The position numbers and the translations under genes are program-made. Of a DNA stretch of 64,000 nt, positions 54,364-62,809 are shown one piece after another. A model generated the notes under the pieces. It was given only the letters and a program-made list of their open reading frames with translations, had not been told where the DNA came from and ran no database searches. Every line of letters begins with the position of its first letter. The stretch's first letter is position 1. This stretch comes from Desulfuromonadaceae bacterium. GTDB lineage: Bacteria; Desulfobacterota; Desulfuromonadia; Geobacterales; Pseudopelobacteraceae. Location of the stretch: the NCBI GenBank assembly GCA_028712665.1, contig JAQTRC010000001.1, positions 83,415 through 147,414 of the forward strand, given 5' to 3'.

Positions 54364-54867
54364 ATGCCGGAACCGCTCCATCCTGAAATAGAATATGAAC
54401 ATGATGATTTTGAATTTGTCACCCTTGAAGACGAATTGCTTGTGGATCAGCGTTGCCAGCAGGTTCTCAAGCAATTCTACCTGAATCTTCAACAGCGTGG
54501 GATGAGGGTTGAGACCGCTTCGGAATTGGCGTTTAGTGCCGATCTGTATCTGCGTGATTATCTGCTGGACTTTGCTCGTCAGAACATTGTCCGGCCGCAA
54601 CCTGGGATTGTAAGAATATTTGCCGCATCCTGGTTTATCACCCATACACTGGACCCGGATATAGTATCGCTGGAGCGTCATTTGTCGGCAGTTGCTGAGT
54701 TGTATCGTTTTCTGCACTGCCAGCATCTTATCTCTGCCGATGAACTGGCATTTCTTGTTGAGGAGATCGGCCAGACTGATTTCTACCAAAAACGGATCGA
54801 CAGTTTTTTGAATATTCATGGAGATGGATTTGAAGAGTGGGATGCGGAGTGCCCCGCAAAATTCTGA
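54364..54867 (+). CDS. Hypothetical protein, acidic, helical
   Basis: A 167-residue protein that I do not recognise. It is acidic at both ends (EIEYEHDDFEFVTLEDE and GDGFEEWDAE), contains no signal peptide or membrane helix and appears mostly alpha-helical, with several Leu/Phe-rich stretches in the middle. The ATG at 54364 has GAAGGGA just upstream; an in-frame GTG at 54349 is less likely. It stands alone between the M29 peptidase and another unknown gene. Confidence 0.6.
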   Translation: MPEPLHPEIEYEHDDFEFVTLEDELLVDQRCQQVLKQFYLNLQQRGMRVETASELAFSADLYLRDYLLDFARQNIVRPQPGIVRIFAASWFITHTLDPDIVSLERHLSAVAELYRFLHCQHLISADELAFLVEEIGQTDFYQKRIDSFLNIHGDGFEEWDAECPAKF

Positions 54868-54996
54868 TTGTTTCAAGCTGACCTCTCTTGGCGTGGTTGT
54901 ATGCTCCTCAATCTGATACTCTGCGTCACTTCCTCCATGTTGTATTAATAGTGTCATCTTGAATGCAACAAGTAACAGCAACCTGAGGTACGCAAT

Positions 54997-55398
54997 ATGG
55001 CCTGCAAGAAACTTAAAGAGATCACGTTGATTCTGTTTGAACAGAAGCATATCAGGAGAGAGTGGATTTACGATTTCGAAGACACCCGGTTTCAGCGCTT
55101 TTATGAACTACTTTCCAAAGATATGAAAAAACATGGCATAGCACTTTTACTCGTGAGGAACAGGGAGAGTGTCATAACGGTCAACAGTTATGCCGACCTT
55201 CTGAATGTTGTAAGAGTCTCATCCCCCGCCGACGGACATTTACAGCAGTGCGTAGGTCACATCATCGGAAAGAGCGAAAACCTGGATATACTCGAAGATA
55301 TTCGGACGGCTGTCCGCCGCGTTGCGTTCGCCCCGGAGACCATTGCGCCTTCAGGTGAATTCAGAAAAGTCTGTCACAATTGCGGCTGCGGGTGTTAG
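54997..55398 (+). CDS. Hypothetical protein with C-terminal CxxCxCxC tail
   Basis: A 133-residue protein of unknown family. The body looks like an alpha/beta domain (ITLILFEQKHIRREWIYDFE, IALLLVRNRESVITV, SYADLLNVVRVSS). The last residues read CHNCGCGC immediately before the stop: four cysteines and a His in eight positions, a compact metal-binding or redox tail. TGAGG before the ATG. Neighbours are another unknown and an HDOD protein, which say nothing firm about its job. Confidence 0.6.
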   Translation: MACKKLKEITLILFEQKHIRREWIYDFEDTRFQRFYELLSKDMKKHGIALLLVRNRESVITVNSYADLLNVVRVSSPADGHLQQCVGHIIGKSENLDILEDIRTAVRRVAFAPETIAPSGEFRKVCHNCGCGC

Positions 55399-55528
55399 TA
55401 ATGCGACGGAGAGATCTGCCGGCGGCATGAATAACTGTGGTTAGTCAGCCTAATATAAGGTTGCAAAGAGCTTCATGTTGCTGTTAGACTGCGATTCTTG
55501 AAGTTCTACTGATTATAAGGAGATTCTG

Positions 55529-56377
55529 ATGTCTTCAGCCACCATACCGGAAACGGTCCGAAGGCTGCTTGTTTCGCAACCGATCGAGCTTCCGATATTT
55601 CATCCTGTTGCCCTTAAACTCCAGAATATGCTTTCAGATTACGACTTCACGGTCGAAGAGGTTGCAAATGTTGCAAATGAAGATATGTCTCTGGCAAGCC
55701 AGATGCTTAGAATTGCCAACTCTCCGATGTATATGGGGCGCTCGAAAGTAGCCACAATTAAAGAGGCCGTTATCAGGCTCGGCGCTCAACAGGTTATTAA
55801 CCTTGTCATCGCAGCCTCTCAGGCTTCGGCGCACACCTCTGCAAATCCGGCACTGGATCACTACATGAAGCAACTTTGGCTTCACAGCCATGGCTGCGCC
55901 CTTGGCGCCAAGTGGCTGGCTCATTCCTGCGGCATGAGAGGGGTAGCCGACGAGACCTATCTGGCGGCACTTCTGCACGATGTTGGAAAACTTTACCTGC
56001 TCAAGTCGATCGAACGGCTCGTGGGGGCTGGAGTGATCAGCTCAATGTTTGATGATGACCTGATTCTTGAAATATTCGAGGCCATGCATGTAGAACAGGG
56101 GTATCGCCTTATGCAGCATTGGAACTTTCCGTCAATGTACTGCGAGGTGATACGTGACCATCATTCGGAACGTTGGGATTCTGTTAACAAGATGCTCGGA
56201 ATAGTCCGCTTTGCCAACCTTGCCTGCCGGCGCATAGGCCTTGGAATGAAACATGATCCGGACCTTGTTCTGATTGAAACCAGAGAAGCTGAAATTCTTG
56301 ATTTGAGTGAGAACCAGATTTACGAGCTTGAAGCGATGCTCGAAGATTCAAGAGATGCCGATCTGCTGCAAGGATGA
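55529..56377 (+). CDS. HDOD-domain protein
   Basis: A 282-residue protein whose first ~210 residues form an HDOD domain (a catalytically altered HD relative): ELPIFHPVALKLQNMLS, ANEDMSLASQMLRIANSPMYM, IKEAVIRLGAQQVINLVI, then AALLHDVGKLYLLK. The LHDVGK motif retains HD residues, so hydrolase activity is not excluded. HDOD proteins commonly act in signalling output, including motility, stress and adhesion control. A TAAGGAG site precedes the ATG. It ends 15 bases before a small convergent gene. Confidence 0.87.
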   Translation: MSSATIPETVRRLLVSQPIELPIFHPVALKLQNMLSDYDFTVEEVANVANEDMSLASQMLRIANSPMYMGRSKVATIKEAVIRLGAQQVINLVIAASQASAHTSANPALDHYMKQLWLHSHGCALGAKWLAHSCGMRGVADETYLAALLHDVGKLYLLKSIERLVGAGVISSMFDDDLILEIFEAMHVEQGYRLMQHWNFPSMYCEVIRDHHSERWDSVNKMLGIVRFANLACRRIGLGMKHDPDLVLIETREAEILDLSENQIYELEAMLEDSRDADLLQG

Positions 56378-56392
56378 TCCAACTCCACAGGG

Positions 56393-56575
56393 TTATTCTA
56401 TTTTAGCCGGCTCGCAAAGGTTATCGGCACAGTTGGCCTCGCCACCGCATGTGAAACAGTAAAATTCCGGCTTACTGGTTACCTTGGCGATTTCCTCATT
56501 CAGGCCGTTACTCCGTAGCATACAAAGATGTCCATGGTGGTCCGCTCCGCATCTGCATTTCTTTTGATCTTCCAT
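56393..56575 (-). CDS. Small cysteine-rich protein, putative zinc ribbon
   Basis: A 60-residue soluble protein with seven cysteines and three histidines: KKCRCGADHHGHLC near the N terminus and FYCFTCGGEANCADNLC in the second half. The two clusters would give one or two zinc or iron sites. It is not similar to a family I can name. AAAGGCAGGG lies upstream of the ATG. Located between convergent HDOD and divergent rfbB, transcribed alone. Confidence 0.6.
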   Translation of the reverse strand: MEDQKKCRCGADHHGHLCMLRSNGLNEEIAKVTSKPEFYCFTCGGEANCADNLCEPAKIE

Positions 56576-56694
56576 TAAAGCCCTGCCTTTCTTTTGCGAC
56601 GTAAGCTTTTAAAATATTCCCCATTATAACAGAAATTATGTTAGAAAGAAACGCTTGCGTCCTGGTTTATTTCAGTGGAAAGGGAGACAAACCG

Positions 56695-57768
56695 TTGGCT
56701 TTTTCACCAAAATCTATCCTCGTTACAGGAGGCGCGGGATTTATTGGCTCCAATTTCATTCATTCATTTGTTGCCAATAATCCTGACTGCAAAGTTACAA
56801 ATCTCGATTGCCTCACTTATGCCGGAAATTTGAAGAATCTCACAGCTATCGAAAACAATCCGCACTACAGGTTTGTCAGAGGCGATATTGGCGACGCGCC
56901 TCTTGTAGCTGATCTCCTGACTGAACTGGAGATCGATGCGGTCGTGCATTTTGCCGCCGAATCTCACGTAGACCGCTCTATCACCGGTCCTGAAATATTT
57001 GTACGCACCAACGTGCTCGGGACTCAGATCCTGCTCGAGGAGAGCCGCAAACACTTACAGTCCGGCAAAGTGGGGGATTTCCGTTTCTTCCAGATTTCCA
57101 CCGATGAGGTTTACGGTAGTCTTGGTGAAACAGGCTACTTTACCGAACAGACACCACTGGCGGCCAATTCGCCCTATTCGGCCAGCAAGGCCGGAGCGGA
57201 TCTGCTGGTGCGGGCATATCACGAGACCTTCGGTATGCCGACTCTCAACACGCGCTGCTCAAACAATTACGGACCCTATCATTTTCCTGAGAAACTCATT
57301 CCGCTCCTGATCCATAACATTATCAACAAAAAACCGCTTCCGGTCTATGGCGATGGACAGAATGTGCGCGACTGGCTGCACGTGAGAGACCATTCAGCGG
57401 CGATTGATCTCATCCTGAAAAAGGGGGTTCCAGGCTCAGTCTACAACATTGGCGGCAACAACGAATGGAAAAATATCGATATTGTCAATCTTGTCTGCGA
57501 CCTGCTTGATACCCGTCTGGGGAGATCAGATGGAGAGAACCGGCACCTTATCACATTTGTCAAGGATCGGCCCGGTCATGACAGGCGATATGCCATCGAT
57601 GCTTCACAACTGAAGCGTGACCTTGGATGGGAACCAGCCTTCACCTTCGAAAATGGTATCGCAGAGACCATAGAGTGGTATCTCGACAATAAGGAATGGG
57701 TGGAAGGGGTTACCTCCGGGGCGTATCGCGAGTATTATGAACAGCAGTACGGTAGAGGTTCAGTATGA
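56695..57768 (+). CDS. rfbB: dTDP-glucose 4,6-dehydratase
   Basis: The second enzyme of dTDP-rhamnose synthesis: oxidises and dehydrates dTDP-glucose. An extended SDR with the NAD motif TGGAGFIGS at the N terminus, the FAAESHVDRSI segment, catalytic Thr/Asp/Glu in ISTDEVYGSLG and Tyr/Lys in YSASKAGAD, and NNYGPYHFPEKLIP. The frame opens with an ATG at 56638 that has no ribosome site; the TTG at 56695 has AAGGGAG eight bases before it and brings the protein to normal length (357 residues), so it was preferred. rfbD follows with an ATGA overlap. Confidence 0.93.
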   Translation: MAFSPKSILVTGGAGFIGSNFIHSFVANNPDCKVTNLDCLTYAGNLKNLTAIENNPHYRFVRGDIGDAPLVADLLTELEIDAVVHFAAESHVDRSITGPEIFVRTNVLGTQILLEESRKHLQSGKVGDFRFFQISTDEVYGSLGETGYFTEQTPLAANSPYSASKAGADLLVRAYHETFGMPTLNTRCSNNYGPYHFPEKLIPLLIHNIINKKPLPVYGDGQNVRDWLHVRDHSAAIDLILKKGVPGSVYNIGGNNEWKNIDIVNLVCDLLDTRLGRSDGENRHLITFVKDRPGHDRRYAIDASQLKRDLGWEPAFTFENGIAETIEWYLDNKEWVEGVTSGAYREYYEQQYGRGSV

Positions 57769-58601
57769 TTCTGGTTGTAGGATCGAACGGAATGCTGGGC
57801 CGCGACCTGATGGCACTGCTTGGCGCCAGAGCCTCTGGGGTTGATATTCAGGACATGGATATTTCATCTCCGGAATCCGTTCAGGGGGTTTTGTTATCCA
57901 TGAGACCCCGGGTGGTGATCAACTGTGCCGCATATACCGATGTTGATGGCTGTGAGTCCAACATCGAAAAGGCGATGGAAGTCAACGGCGAGGGGGTTGC
58001 TTATCTGGCGCTGGCAACCAGGGAAATAGGCGCGCTGCTGGTGCAGATCAGTACCGATTATGTCTTTGACGGCGGCAAAGGAACCCCTTATGTCGAGGAT
58101 GATCTGCCACATCCGCTCTCTGTGTATGGAGAGTCCAAACTGGCTGGCGAGATGAATGCCTCCTTCACTCCGGAGCATCTGATCGTGCGTACCCAATGGC
58201 TGTACGGTCTCCATGGAAAAAACTTTGTTGAGACCATGTTGAAATTGGCTGCCGACAATGACGAACTGGGCGTGGTGGACGACCAGATAGGTTCTCCCAC
58301 CTCGACAATCGATCTGGCCAAAGCCATTATTGCCCTGGTGGATAATGGGTGCCGCGGAATCTATCACGTTGCCAACGCCGGGTTCTGTTCATGGAACGGA
58401 TTTGCCAAGGCTATCTTCGAGGAAGCCGGTTTTGCCGTGTCGGTCAAAAAGATGACGACGAAAGAGTTGAATCGTCCCGCCAGACGCCCGTTATATTCGA
58501 CTCTGGATTGCGGAAAACTGGTCAGGGATACTGGAGTTCAAATGCATTCATGGAGAGCGGCCTTGCAAGAGTACTTGAAACTTCGTTTAATTATTCAATG
58601 A
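57765..58601 (+). CDS. rfbD: dTDP-4-dehydrorhamnose reductase
   Basis: A 278-residue SDR that reduces dTDP-4-dehydrorhamnose with NAD(P)H. NAD motif VVGSNGMLGRDL; substrate motifs INCAAYTDVD, ISTDYVFDGG, and YGESKLAGE with the catalytic Tyr and Lys. Overlaps rfbB at its start and the cupin gene's frame at its end. rfbA and rfbC, needed for the full pathway, are not in the window. Confidence 0.93.
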   Translation: MILVVGSNGMLGRDLMALLGARASGVDIQDMDISSPESVQGVLLSMRPRVVINCAAYTDVDGCESNIEKAMEVNGEGVAYLALATREIGALLVQISTDYVFDGGKGTPYVEDDLPHPLSVYGESKLAGEMNASFTPEHLIVRTQWLYGLHGKNFVETMLKLAADNDELGVVDDQIGSPTSTIDLAKAIIALVDNGCRGIYHVANAGFCSWNGFAKAIFEEAGFAVSVKKMTTKELNRPARRPLYSTLDCGKLVRDTGVQMHSWRAALQEYLKLRLIIQ

Positions 58602-58618
58602 CTCGAAAGGATTATCTG

Positions 58619-58978
58619 ATGAAAAGTGGAGATCGCCCCTGGGGCACATATACGGTTCTTGATGAAAACACCAGCTACAAGATCAAACGTATAGAGGTCA
58701 AACCTGGTAAGCGATTATCGTTGCAGATGCACCACCATCGCAGCGAACACTGGATCGTTGTTTCCGGTACTGCCTTGGTGACGTGCGATGACCAGAAAAT
58801 TGTTGTAAATGTAAATGAGTCTACTTTTATACCGATCGGGCGGAACCACCGCCTGGAAAATCCTGGCAAGATTCCGTTGGTGATTATCGAAGTTCAGAAT
58901 GGCGAATATCTGGGTGAAGATGACATCGTTCGCTTTGATGATGATTATGACCGATGCGGAATCGCCGATGCCGGCTGA
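58619..58978 (+). CDS. Mannose-6-phosphate isomerase-type cupin (PMI type II domain)
   Basis: A 119-residue cupin equal to the C-terminal isomerase domain of bifunctional type II PMI/GMP enzymes. Visible motifs: RPWGTYTVLDE, KPGKRLSLQMHHHRSEHWIVV (metal-binding His and Glu), TFIPIGRNHRLENPG and VIIEVQNGEYLGEDDIVR. It would interconvert fructose-6-P and mannose-6-P. In most relatives this domain is fused to ManC; here it is a separate gene. The ATG at 58619 has GAAAGGA seven bases before it; an in-frame ATG at 58598 overlaps the rfbD stop. Confidence 0.9.
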   Translation: MKSGDRPWGTYTVLDENTSYKIKRIEVKPGKRLSLQMHHHRSEHWIVVSGTALVTCDDQKIVVNVNESTFIPIGRNHRLENPGKIPLVIIEVQNGEYLGEDDIVRFDDDYDRCGIADAG

Positions 58979-59501
58979 TTTCAGGAGTGCCATCCATCTG
59001 CCGGGATTGCTGGTTCTTCTGTTTGTTTTCTGGCTTATTTCCGCCTGTTCCGCCACCTCTACGTCAATCGTCGAAGAAGAGGTAGTTACGAACCAGAAAC
59101 CGATGTACACCTACAAATCCATTGTCATTCAGGATCTTGATTTAAAGCGTGAGTTATACACCGATGTAAAGGAAGCCGGGATGAGCCAGCGCGATCATCT
59201 CTATTCCCAGATGCCGGGAGAATTATCGGAACATATTGAACGCTACATCAAGTCGCGTCATTCATTTCCGAGCGTGTCGCGAAACGGAGAGGTGACCCCC
59301 TCGACACTGGTTCTCAAGGGGCGTTTTACGCACCTGGGACGTTTTCGTGTATCGGTAACTGTCAGTTTGCGGGATGGAACCGATGGACATGAGGTGGCTT
59401 ATTTCCGCCAGACCCTTTGGGATGTACTAGACACGACCGAGACGATCAGCAGCCTGGCCCGGGAAGTAGCCGATTTTATCAACAGGATCCAGTACAAGTA
59501 A
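58968..59501 (+). CDS. Putative outer-membrane lipoprotein
   Basis: A 177-residue protein with a lipoprotein signal: a basic/His-containing start, hydrophobic LLVLLFVFWL and lipobox I-S-A-C, acylation Cys near residue 27. The mature part has mixed strands (SIVIQDLDLKREL, STLVLKGRFTHLGRF, VSVTVSLRDGTDG). It resembles DUF4410-like proteins by pattern only. Start uncertain: ATG codons at 58947 and 58968 both fit; 58968 gives the more usual signal length and overlaps the cupin stop. Placed between the two sugar enzymes, suggesting a role with surface polysaccharide. Confidence 0.62.
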   Translation: MPADFRSAIHLPGLLVLLFVFWLISACSATSTSIVEEEVVTNQKPMYTYKSIVIQDLDLKRELYTDVKEAGMSQRDHLYSQMPGELSEHIERYIKSRHSFPSVSRNGEVTPSTLVLKGRFTHLGRFRVSVTVSLRDGTDGHEVAYFRQTLWDVLDTTETISSLAREVADFINRIQYK

Positions 59502-59515
59502 CGGAGGAACTACAG

Positions 59516-60592
59516 ATGTATATTGTTATTCTTGCTGGAGGTTCAGGCACCAGATTCTGGCCGCTTTCACGAACTGCCCGCCCCAAGCAGCTTATCTCTA
59601 TTACCGGCGAAAGCTCCATGCTTCAGCGAACGGTAGAACGTGTGCTGCCTCTGAAACCGAAACGAATCCTAGTTATAACAAGCCTGTTACAGGCAGAGGA
59701 GAGTGAACGGCAACTAATCCCTTATCGCAAGGTTCCGATCGATATTATAGCCGAACCGGTAGCCCGAAATACAGCATCGGCAATAGGTCTGGCTGCGGTA
59801 ATCATTGCCGCCCACGATCCGACCGGTATTATGCTTGTTCTACCGGCGGACCATTTCATCAAAGACGAAGAAGCGTTTAGTGATGCTTTGATTCATGCCG
59901 GTCATGCCGCAAAAAATGGTTATCTGGTAACGTTGGGAATCATTCCCTCCCGTCCGGAGACCGGCTATGGTTATATTGAGGCCGATATGGATCTGAGAGG
60001 CGAAGGGCCGTTTCCGGTCAGACGTTTTGTCGAAAAACCGCCGATTGAGGATGCCATACGCTATCTGGAAGAGGGGAATTTTTTTTGGAACAGTGGGCTG
60101 TTCGTCTGGAGGGCGGATACTATCCTGAATGAAATGGAATCATTTTTGCCGGCACTGCATAAAAAACTCTCAGGTATTTCATTTACCGGCGATGTGTGGG
60201 AGTTGTCTGATCTGGATGAACAGATTGTAACGGTCTATAAGGATATCGAGAGTATATCCATTGATTACGGAGTTATGGAAAAATCATCGAGGGTACAGGT
60301 GGTGCCGGTCGAGATGGGGTGGAGTGACGTGGGAAGTTGGAACTCCCTGCCGGATGTGGTTGAGCCTGACTCCAACGGCACCGTTTGCATCAATGCAGGC
60401 GGGCACGTTGCCATTGATTCCACGGATTGCCTGATCTACTCCGATAACAGGATGGTGGCAACTGTGGGAGTCAGCAATCTGGTCATCGTGTCGACGCCTG
60501 ATGCCATCCTTGTCTGTGATCGCGACCGCTGTCAGGACGTCAAGAAGATTGTTGAACAGCTTCAAGCCACTGGCAAGACCGCATTTTTGTAG
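59516..60592 (+). CDS. manC: Mannose-1-phosphate guanylyltransferase
   Basis: A 358-residue nucleotidyltransferase that makes GDP-mannose. The GTP-binding signature GGSGTRFWPLSR is at the N terminus, with RPKQLISI, PADHFI, RPETGYGYIE, RFVEKP and NSGLFVWRAD. It lacks the fused isomerase domain, which is encoded separately at 58619. CGGAGGAAC before the ATG is a strong ribosome site. The last gene of this cluster; 222 bases separate it from bioF. Confidence 0.94.
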   Translation: MYIVILAGGSGTRFWPLSRTARPKQLISITGESSMLQRTVERVLPLKPKRILVITSLLQAEESERQLIPYRKVPIDIIAEPVARNTASAIGLAAVIIAAHDPTGIMLVLPADHFIKDEEAFSDALIHAGHAAKNGYLVTLGIIPSRPETGYGYIEADMDLRGEGPFPVRRFVEKPPIEDAIRYLEEGNFFWNSGLFVWRADTILNEMESFLPALHKKLSGISFTGDVWELSDLDEQIVTVYKDIESISIDYGVMEKSSRVQVVPVEMGWSDVGSWNSLPDVVEPDSNGTVCINAGGHVAIDSTDCLIYSDNRMVATVGVSNLVIVSTPDAILVCDRDRCQDVKKIVEQLQATGKTAFL

Positions 60593-60622
60593 TAGTACTC
60601 CGGCAAAATAATGGCAAATTAC

Positions 60623-60648
60623 TGCCATCCTGAGCGAAACGAAAATCT
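60623..60648. repeat. Remnant resembling an interspersed repeat
   Basis: TGCCATCCTGAGCGAAACG..AATCT resembles the widely scattered bacterial element TGTCATCCTGAGCGAAGCG..ATCT. Only one degenerate copy is seen in this window, so the call rests on resemblance. Confidence 0.25.
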
Positions 60649-60769
60649 GATTATTGCATGGCAAAACGCGGATCATTTACGTTTTTCAGGTGACTTTATA
60701 GTTGAGTTTGTCACTACTTAAAAACAGTTTCTATAACTAATCCAGGAAAGCTCATTTTTTTTGAACAGA

Positions 60770-60802
60770 TTGTCAACCATGACATGGTATATTGGTTGAC
60801 GA
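60770..60802. promoter_or_regulatory. BirA operator of the biotin operon
   Basis: TTGTCAACC (60770-60778) and GGTTGACGA (60794-60802) form the inverted repeat with a 15-base spacer described for BirA sites (TTGTNAACC-N14-16-GGTTNACAA). It overlaps the likely promoter and ends 12 bases before the bioF start, so BirA-biotinyl-AMP would repress the operon. Confidence 0.8.
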
Positions 60803-60814
60803 TCAGGGGGGGAG

Positions 60815-61990
60815 ATGAACAGATCGATACATGATGAACTTGAAGAGATCAGAAATCAGGGTCTTTTCCGGAGTACACGGCTGATATCCGGACGGCAGTC
60901 GGCGAAAGTCATGCTCTCCGGGCGTGAGGTTCTGCTGCTCTGTTCGAATAATTATCTGGGGCTGGCCGATCATCCTGCGCTTGCCGAAGCTTCGATACGG
61001 GCGGTTGAACGCTATGGCACTTCAAGCGGCGCTTCACGCCTGGTCTCCGGGACCATGGAACTTCACGAACAGCTGGAGCAGGCTGTCGCATCCTTTAAAA
61101 GAAGTGAGGCGGCCCTGATATTTAACAGCGGCCATGCCGCCAATACCGGTATCATTCCGGCTCTGGTCGGTCGTGGAGATGTCGTATATTCGGATCGTCT
61201 CAACCATGCCAGTATCGTGGACGGGATACGACTCTCCGGGGCGCGTCTGTTTCGTTATAGCCATAACGATCATATGCAGTTGGCCGGAGTGATGGAGAGG
61301 CAGAGCGGCTATGGACGCGCTCTGATCGTTACGGACGGGGTTTTCAGTATGGATGGTGACATGGCCCCTTTGGTAGAACTGGTTGCTCTCAAGCGGAAAC
61401 ATGATGCCCTGCTGATGGTGGATGATGCCCATGGCTGCGGAGTTATGGGGCGAGGGGGGAGGGGAAGCGCTGATCTGCTGGAAGTGTCAGATGGGGTGGA
61501 TATCCAGATGGGTACCTTTGGCAAGGCGTTGGGGAGTTTCGGGGCCTATGCGGCTGTGTCTGCAGAGCTTCGCGAGTTGCTTCTGAACCGTAGCCGCAGT
61601 TTTATTTTTTCGACTTCATTGCCTCCGGTCGTTCTGGCGGCATCCAATGCTGCGGTTGAGCTTGTACAGTCCCCAGAAGGTGACCAGCTCCGTGAACGAC
61701 TTCATGACAACTCTGATTTATTTAGAAAAGGCCTGAAGGAGATGGGGTTTTCGGTTCCGGATGGTTCAACCCAGATCATGCCTGTAATAACAGGAGAATC
61801 CGAGGTTACGATGCGTTTTTCAGAGGCTTTACTTGAGGGGTCTGTTTTTGCTCAGGGTATCAGGCCGCCAACGGTGCCGTCAGGTTCCGCCCGTATTCGT
61901 TTCACGATTATGGCTACCCACCAAATTGATGATCTGAAGCGAGCCCTCGAAACAATTGGAAAAGTTGGCTCACGTCTGGGAGTTGTCTGA
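60815..61990 (+). CDS. bioF: 8-amino-7-oxononanoate synthase
   Basis: A 391-residue PLP enzyme that condenses pimeloyl-ACP with alanine in biotin synthesis. Motifs: [35 protein letters not shown], the PLP-contact [16 protein letters not shown] and the Schiff-base lysine in [21 protein letters not shown] precedes the ATG. Stop and next start overlap (TGATG at 61988-61992). bioA, bioD and bioB are not in the window. Confidence 0.95.
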   Translation: MNRSIHDELEEIRNQGLFRSTRLISGRQSAKVMLSGREVLLLCSNNYLGLADHPALAEASIRAVERYGTSSGASRLVSGTMELHEQLEQAVASFKRSEAALIFNSGHAANTGIIPALVGRGDVVYSDRLNHASIVDGIRLSGARLFRYSHNDHMQLAGVMERQSGYGRALIVTDGVFSMDGDMAPLVELVALKRKHDALLMVDDAHGCGVMGRGGRGSADLLEVSDGVDIQMGTFGKALGSFGAYAAVSAELRELLLNRSRSFIFSTSLPPVVLAASNAAVELVQSPEGDQLRERLHDNSDLFRKGLKEMGFSVPDGSTQIMPVITGESEVTMRFSEALLEGSVFAQGIRPPTVPSGSARIRFTIMATHQIDDLKRALETIGKVGSRLGVV

Positions 61991-62808
61991 TGCCTTTTTT
62001 TGAAAATCGTACAGGAGAACGTCTCTGGTTCGAAGATTCAGGTACAGGAGTTCCTGTTCTGTTCGTTCATGGATGGTGCATGTCCTCGTCAATCTGGCAA
62101 TACCAGTTCAAGGGGCTTCAAGATTTGTTCAGGGTGATCGCTCCCGACCTTCGAGGGCATGGAAGTTCAAAAGCCGTATACGGTCGATTGGATTTTGAAA
62201 GCTTTTCCGCCGACCTCTCCGACCTTCTATGCTTTCTCGATCTATCCCGCATTATCCTGGTCGGCTGGTCGATGGGTGCCCAGATCGCACTGCAAGCCTA
62301 TCTTGAAATATCAGAGCGATTGGCTGGCCTGGTGCTGGTCTCGGCAACCCCCTGCTTTACATCAAAAACGGATTTTCCATACGGACTGGCGAGGAACGAA
62401 GCTGCAGGCATGCGGATAAAGGTTGGTCGTGATGCACTCCGTGCAGTGGAAGGTTTTCATGCCCGGATGTTTGCAGAAGGTGAACTTGAGGGGAGGGAGA
62501 GTGCCGATCAGATCCGGACCATTCTTGCTTCAATAGTGCCGCCGGATACCGATTCCACTCTTGCTGCTCTTGAATCTCTTGCCACGGCGGATATGCGTGA
62601 TCTGCTGCCTGGTATCACTACCCCCACGCTGGTTGTTAACGGCGACAGTGATAAAATCTGCCTTCCTCAGGCTTCAAACTACCTAGCGGAAAATATCCGC
62701 TCCGCCGGACAAAAGGTATTCGTACACTCCGGACACGCCCCTTTTCTGACTCGGCATGAGGAGTTTAATACGGAGATTCTTCAATTCGCAGAAAGAGTGT
62801 GTGGCTGA
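61990..62808 (+). CDS. bioH: Pimeloyl-ACP methyl ester carboxylesterase-type hydrolase
   Basis: A 272-residue alpha/beta hydrolase. Nucleophile Ser lies in GWSMGAQ (about 95), the acid in VNGDSDKICLP and the base in HSGHAPFLTRHEE; HGWCMSSSIW forms the oxyanion region. Between bioF and bioC this should release pimeloyl-ACP from its methyl ester, the BioH role. The assignment is by context, since alpha/beta hydrolases cannot be told apart by motif alone. Confidence 0.88.
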   Translation: MPFFENRTGERLWFEDSGTGVPVLFVHGWCMSSSIWQYQFKGLQDLFRVIAPDLRGHGSSKAVYGRLDFESFSADLSDLLCFLDLSRIILVGWSMGAQIALQAYLEISERLAGLVLVSATPCFTSKTDFPYGLARNEAAGMRIKVGRDALRAVEGFHARMFAEGELEGRESADQIRTILASIVPPDTDSTLAALESLATADMRDLLPGITTPTLVVNGDSDKICLPQASNYLAENIRSAGQKVFVHSGHAPFLTRHEEFNTEILQFAERVCG

Positions 62809-62809
62809 A

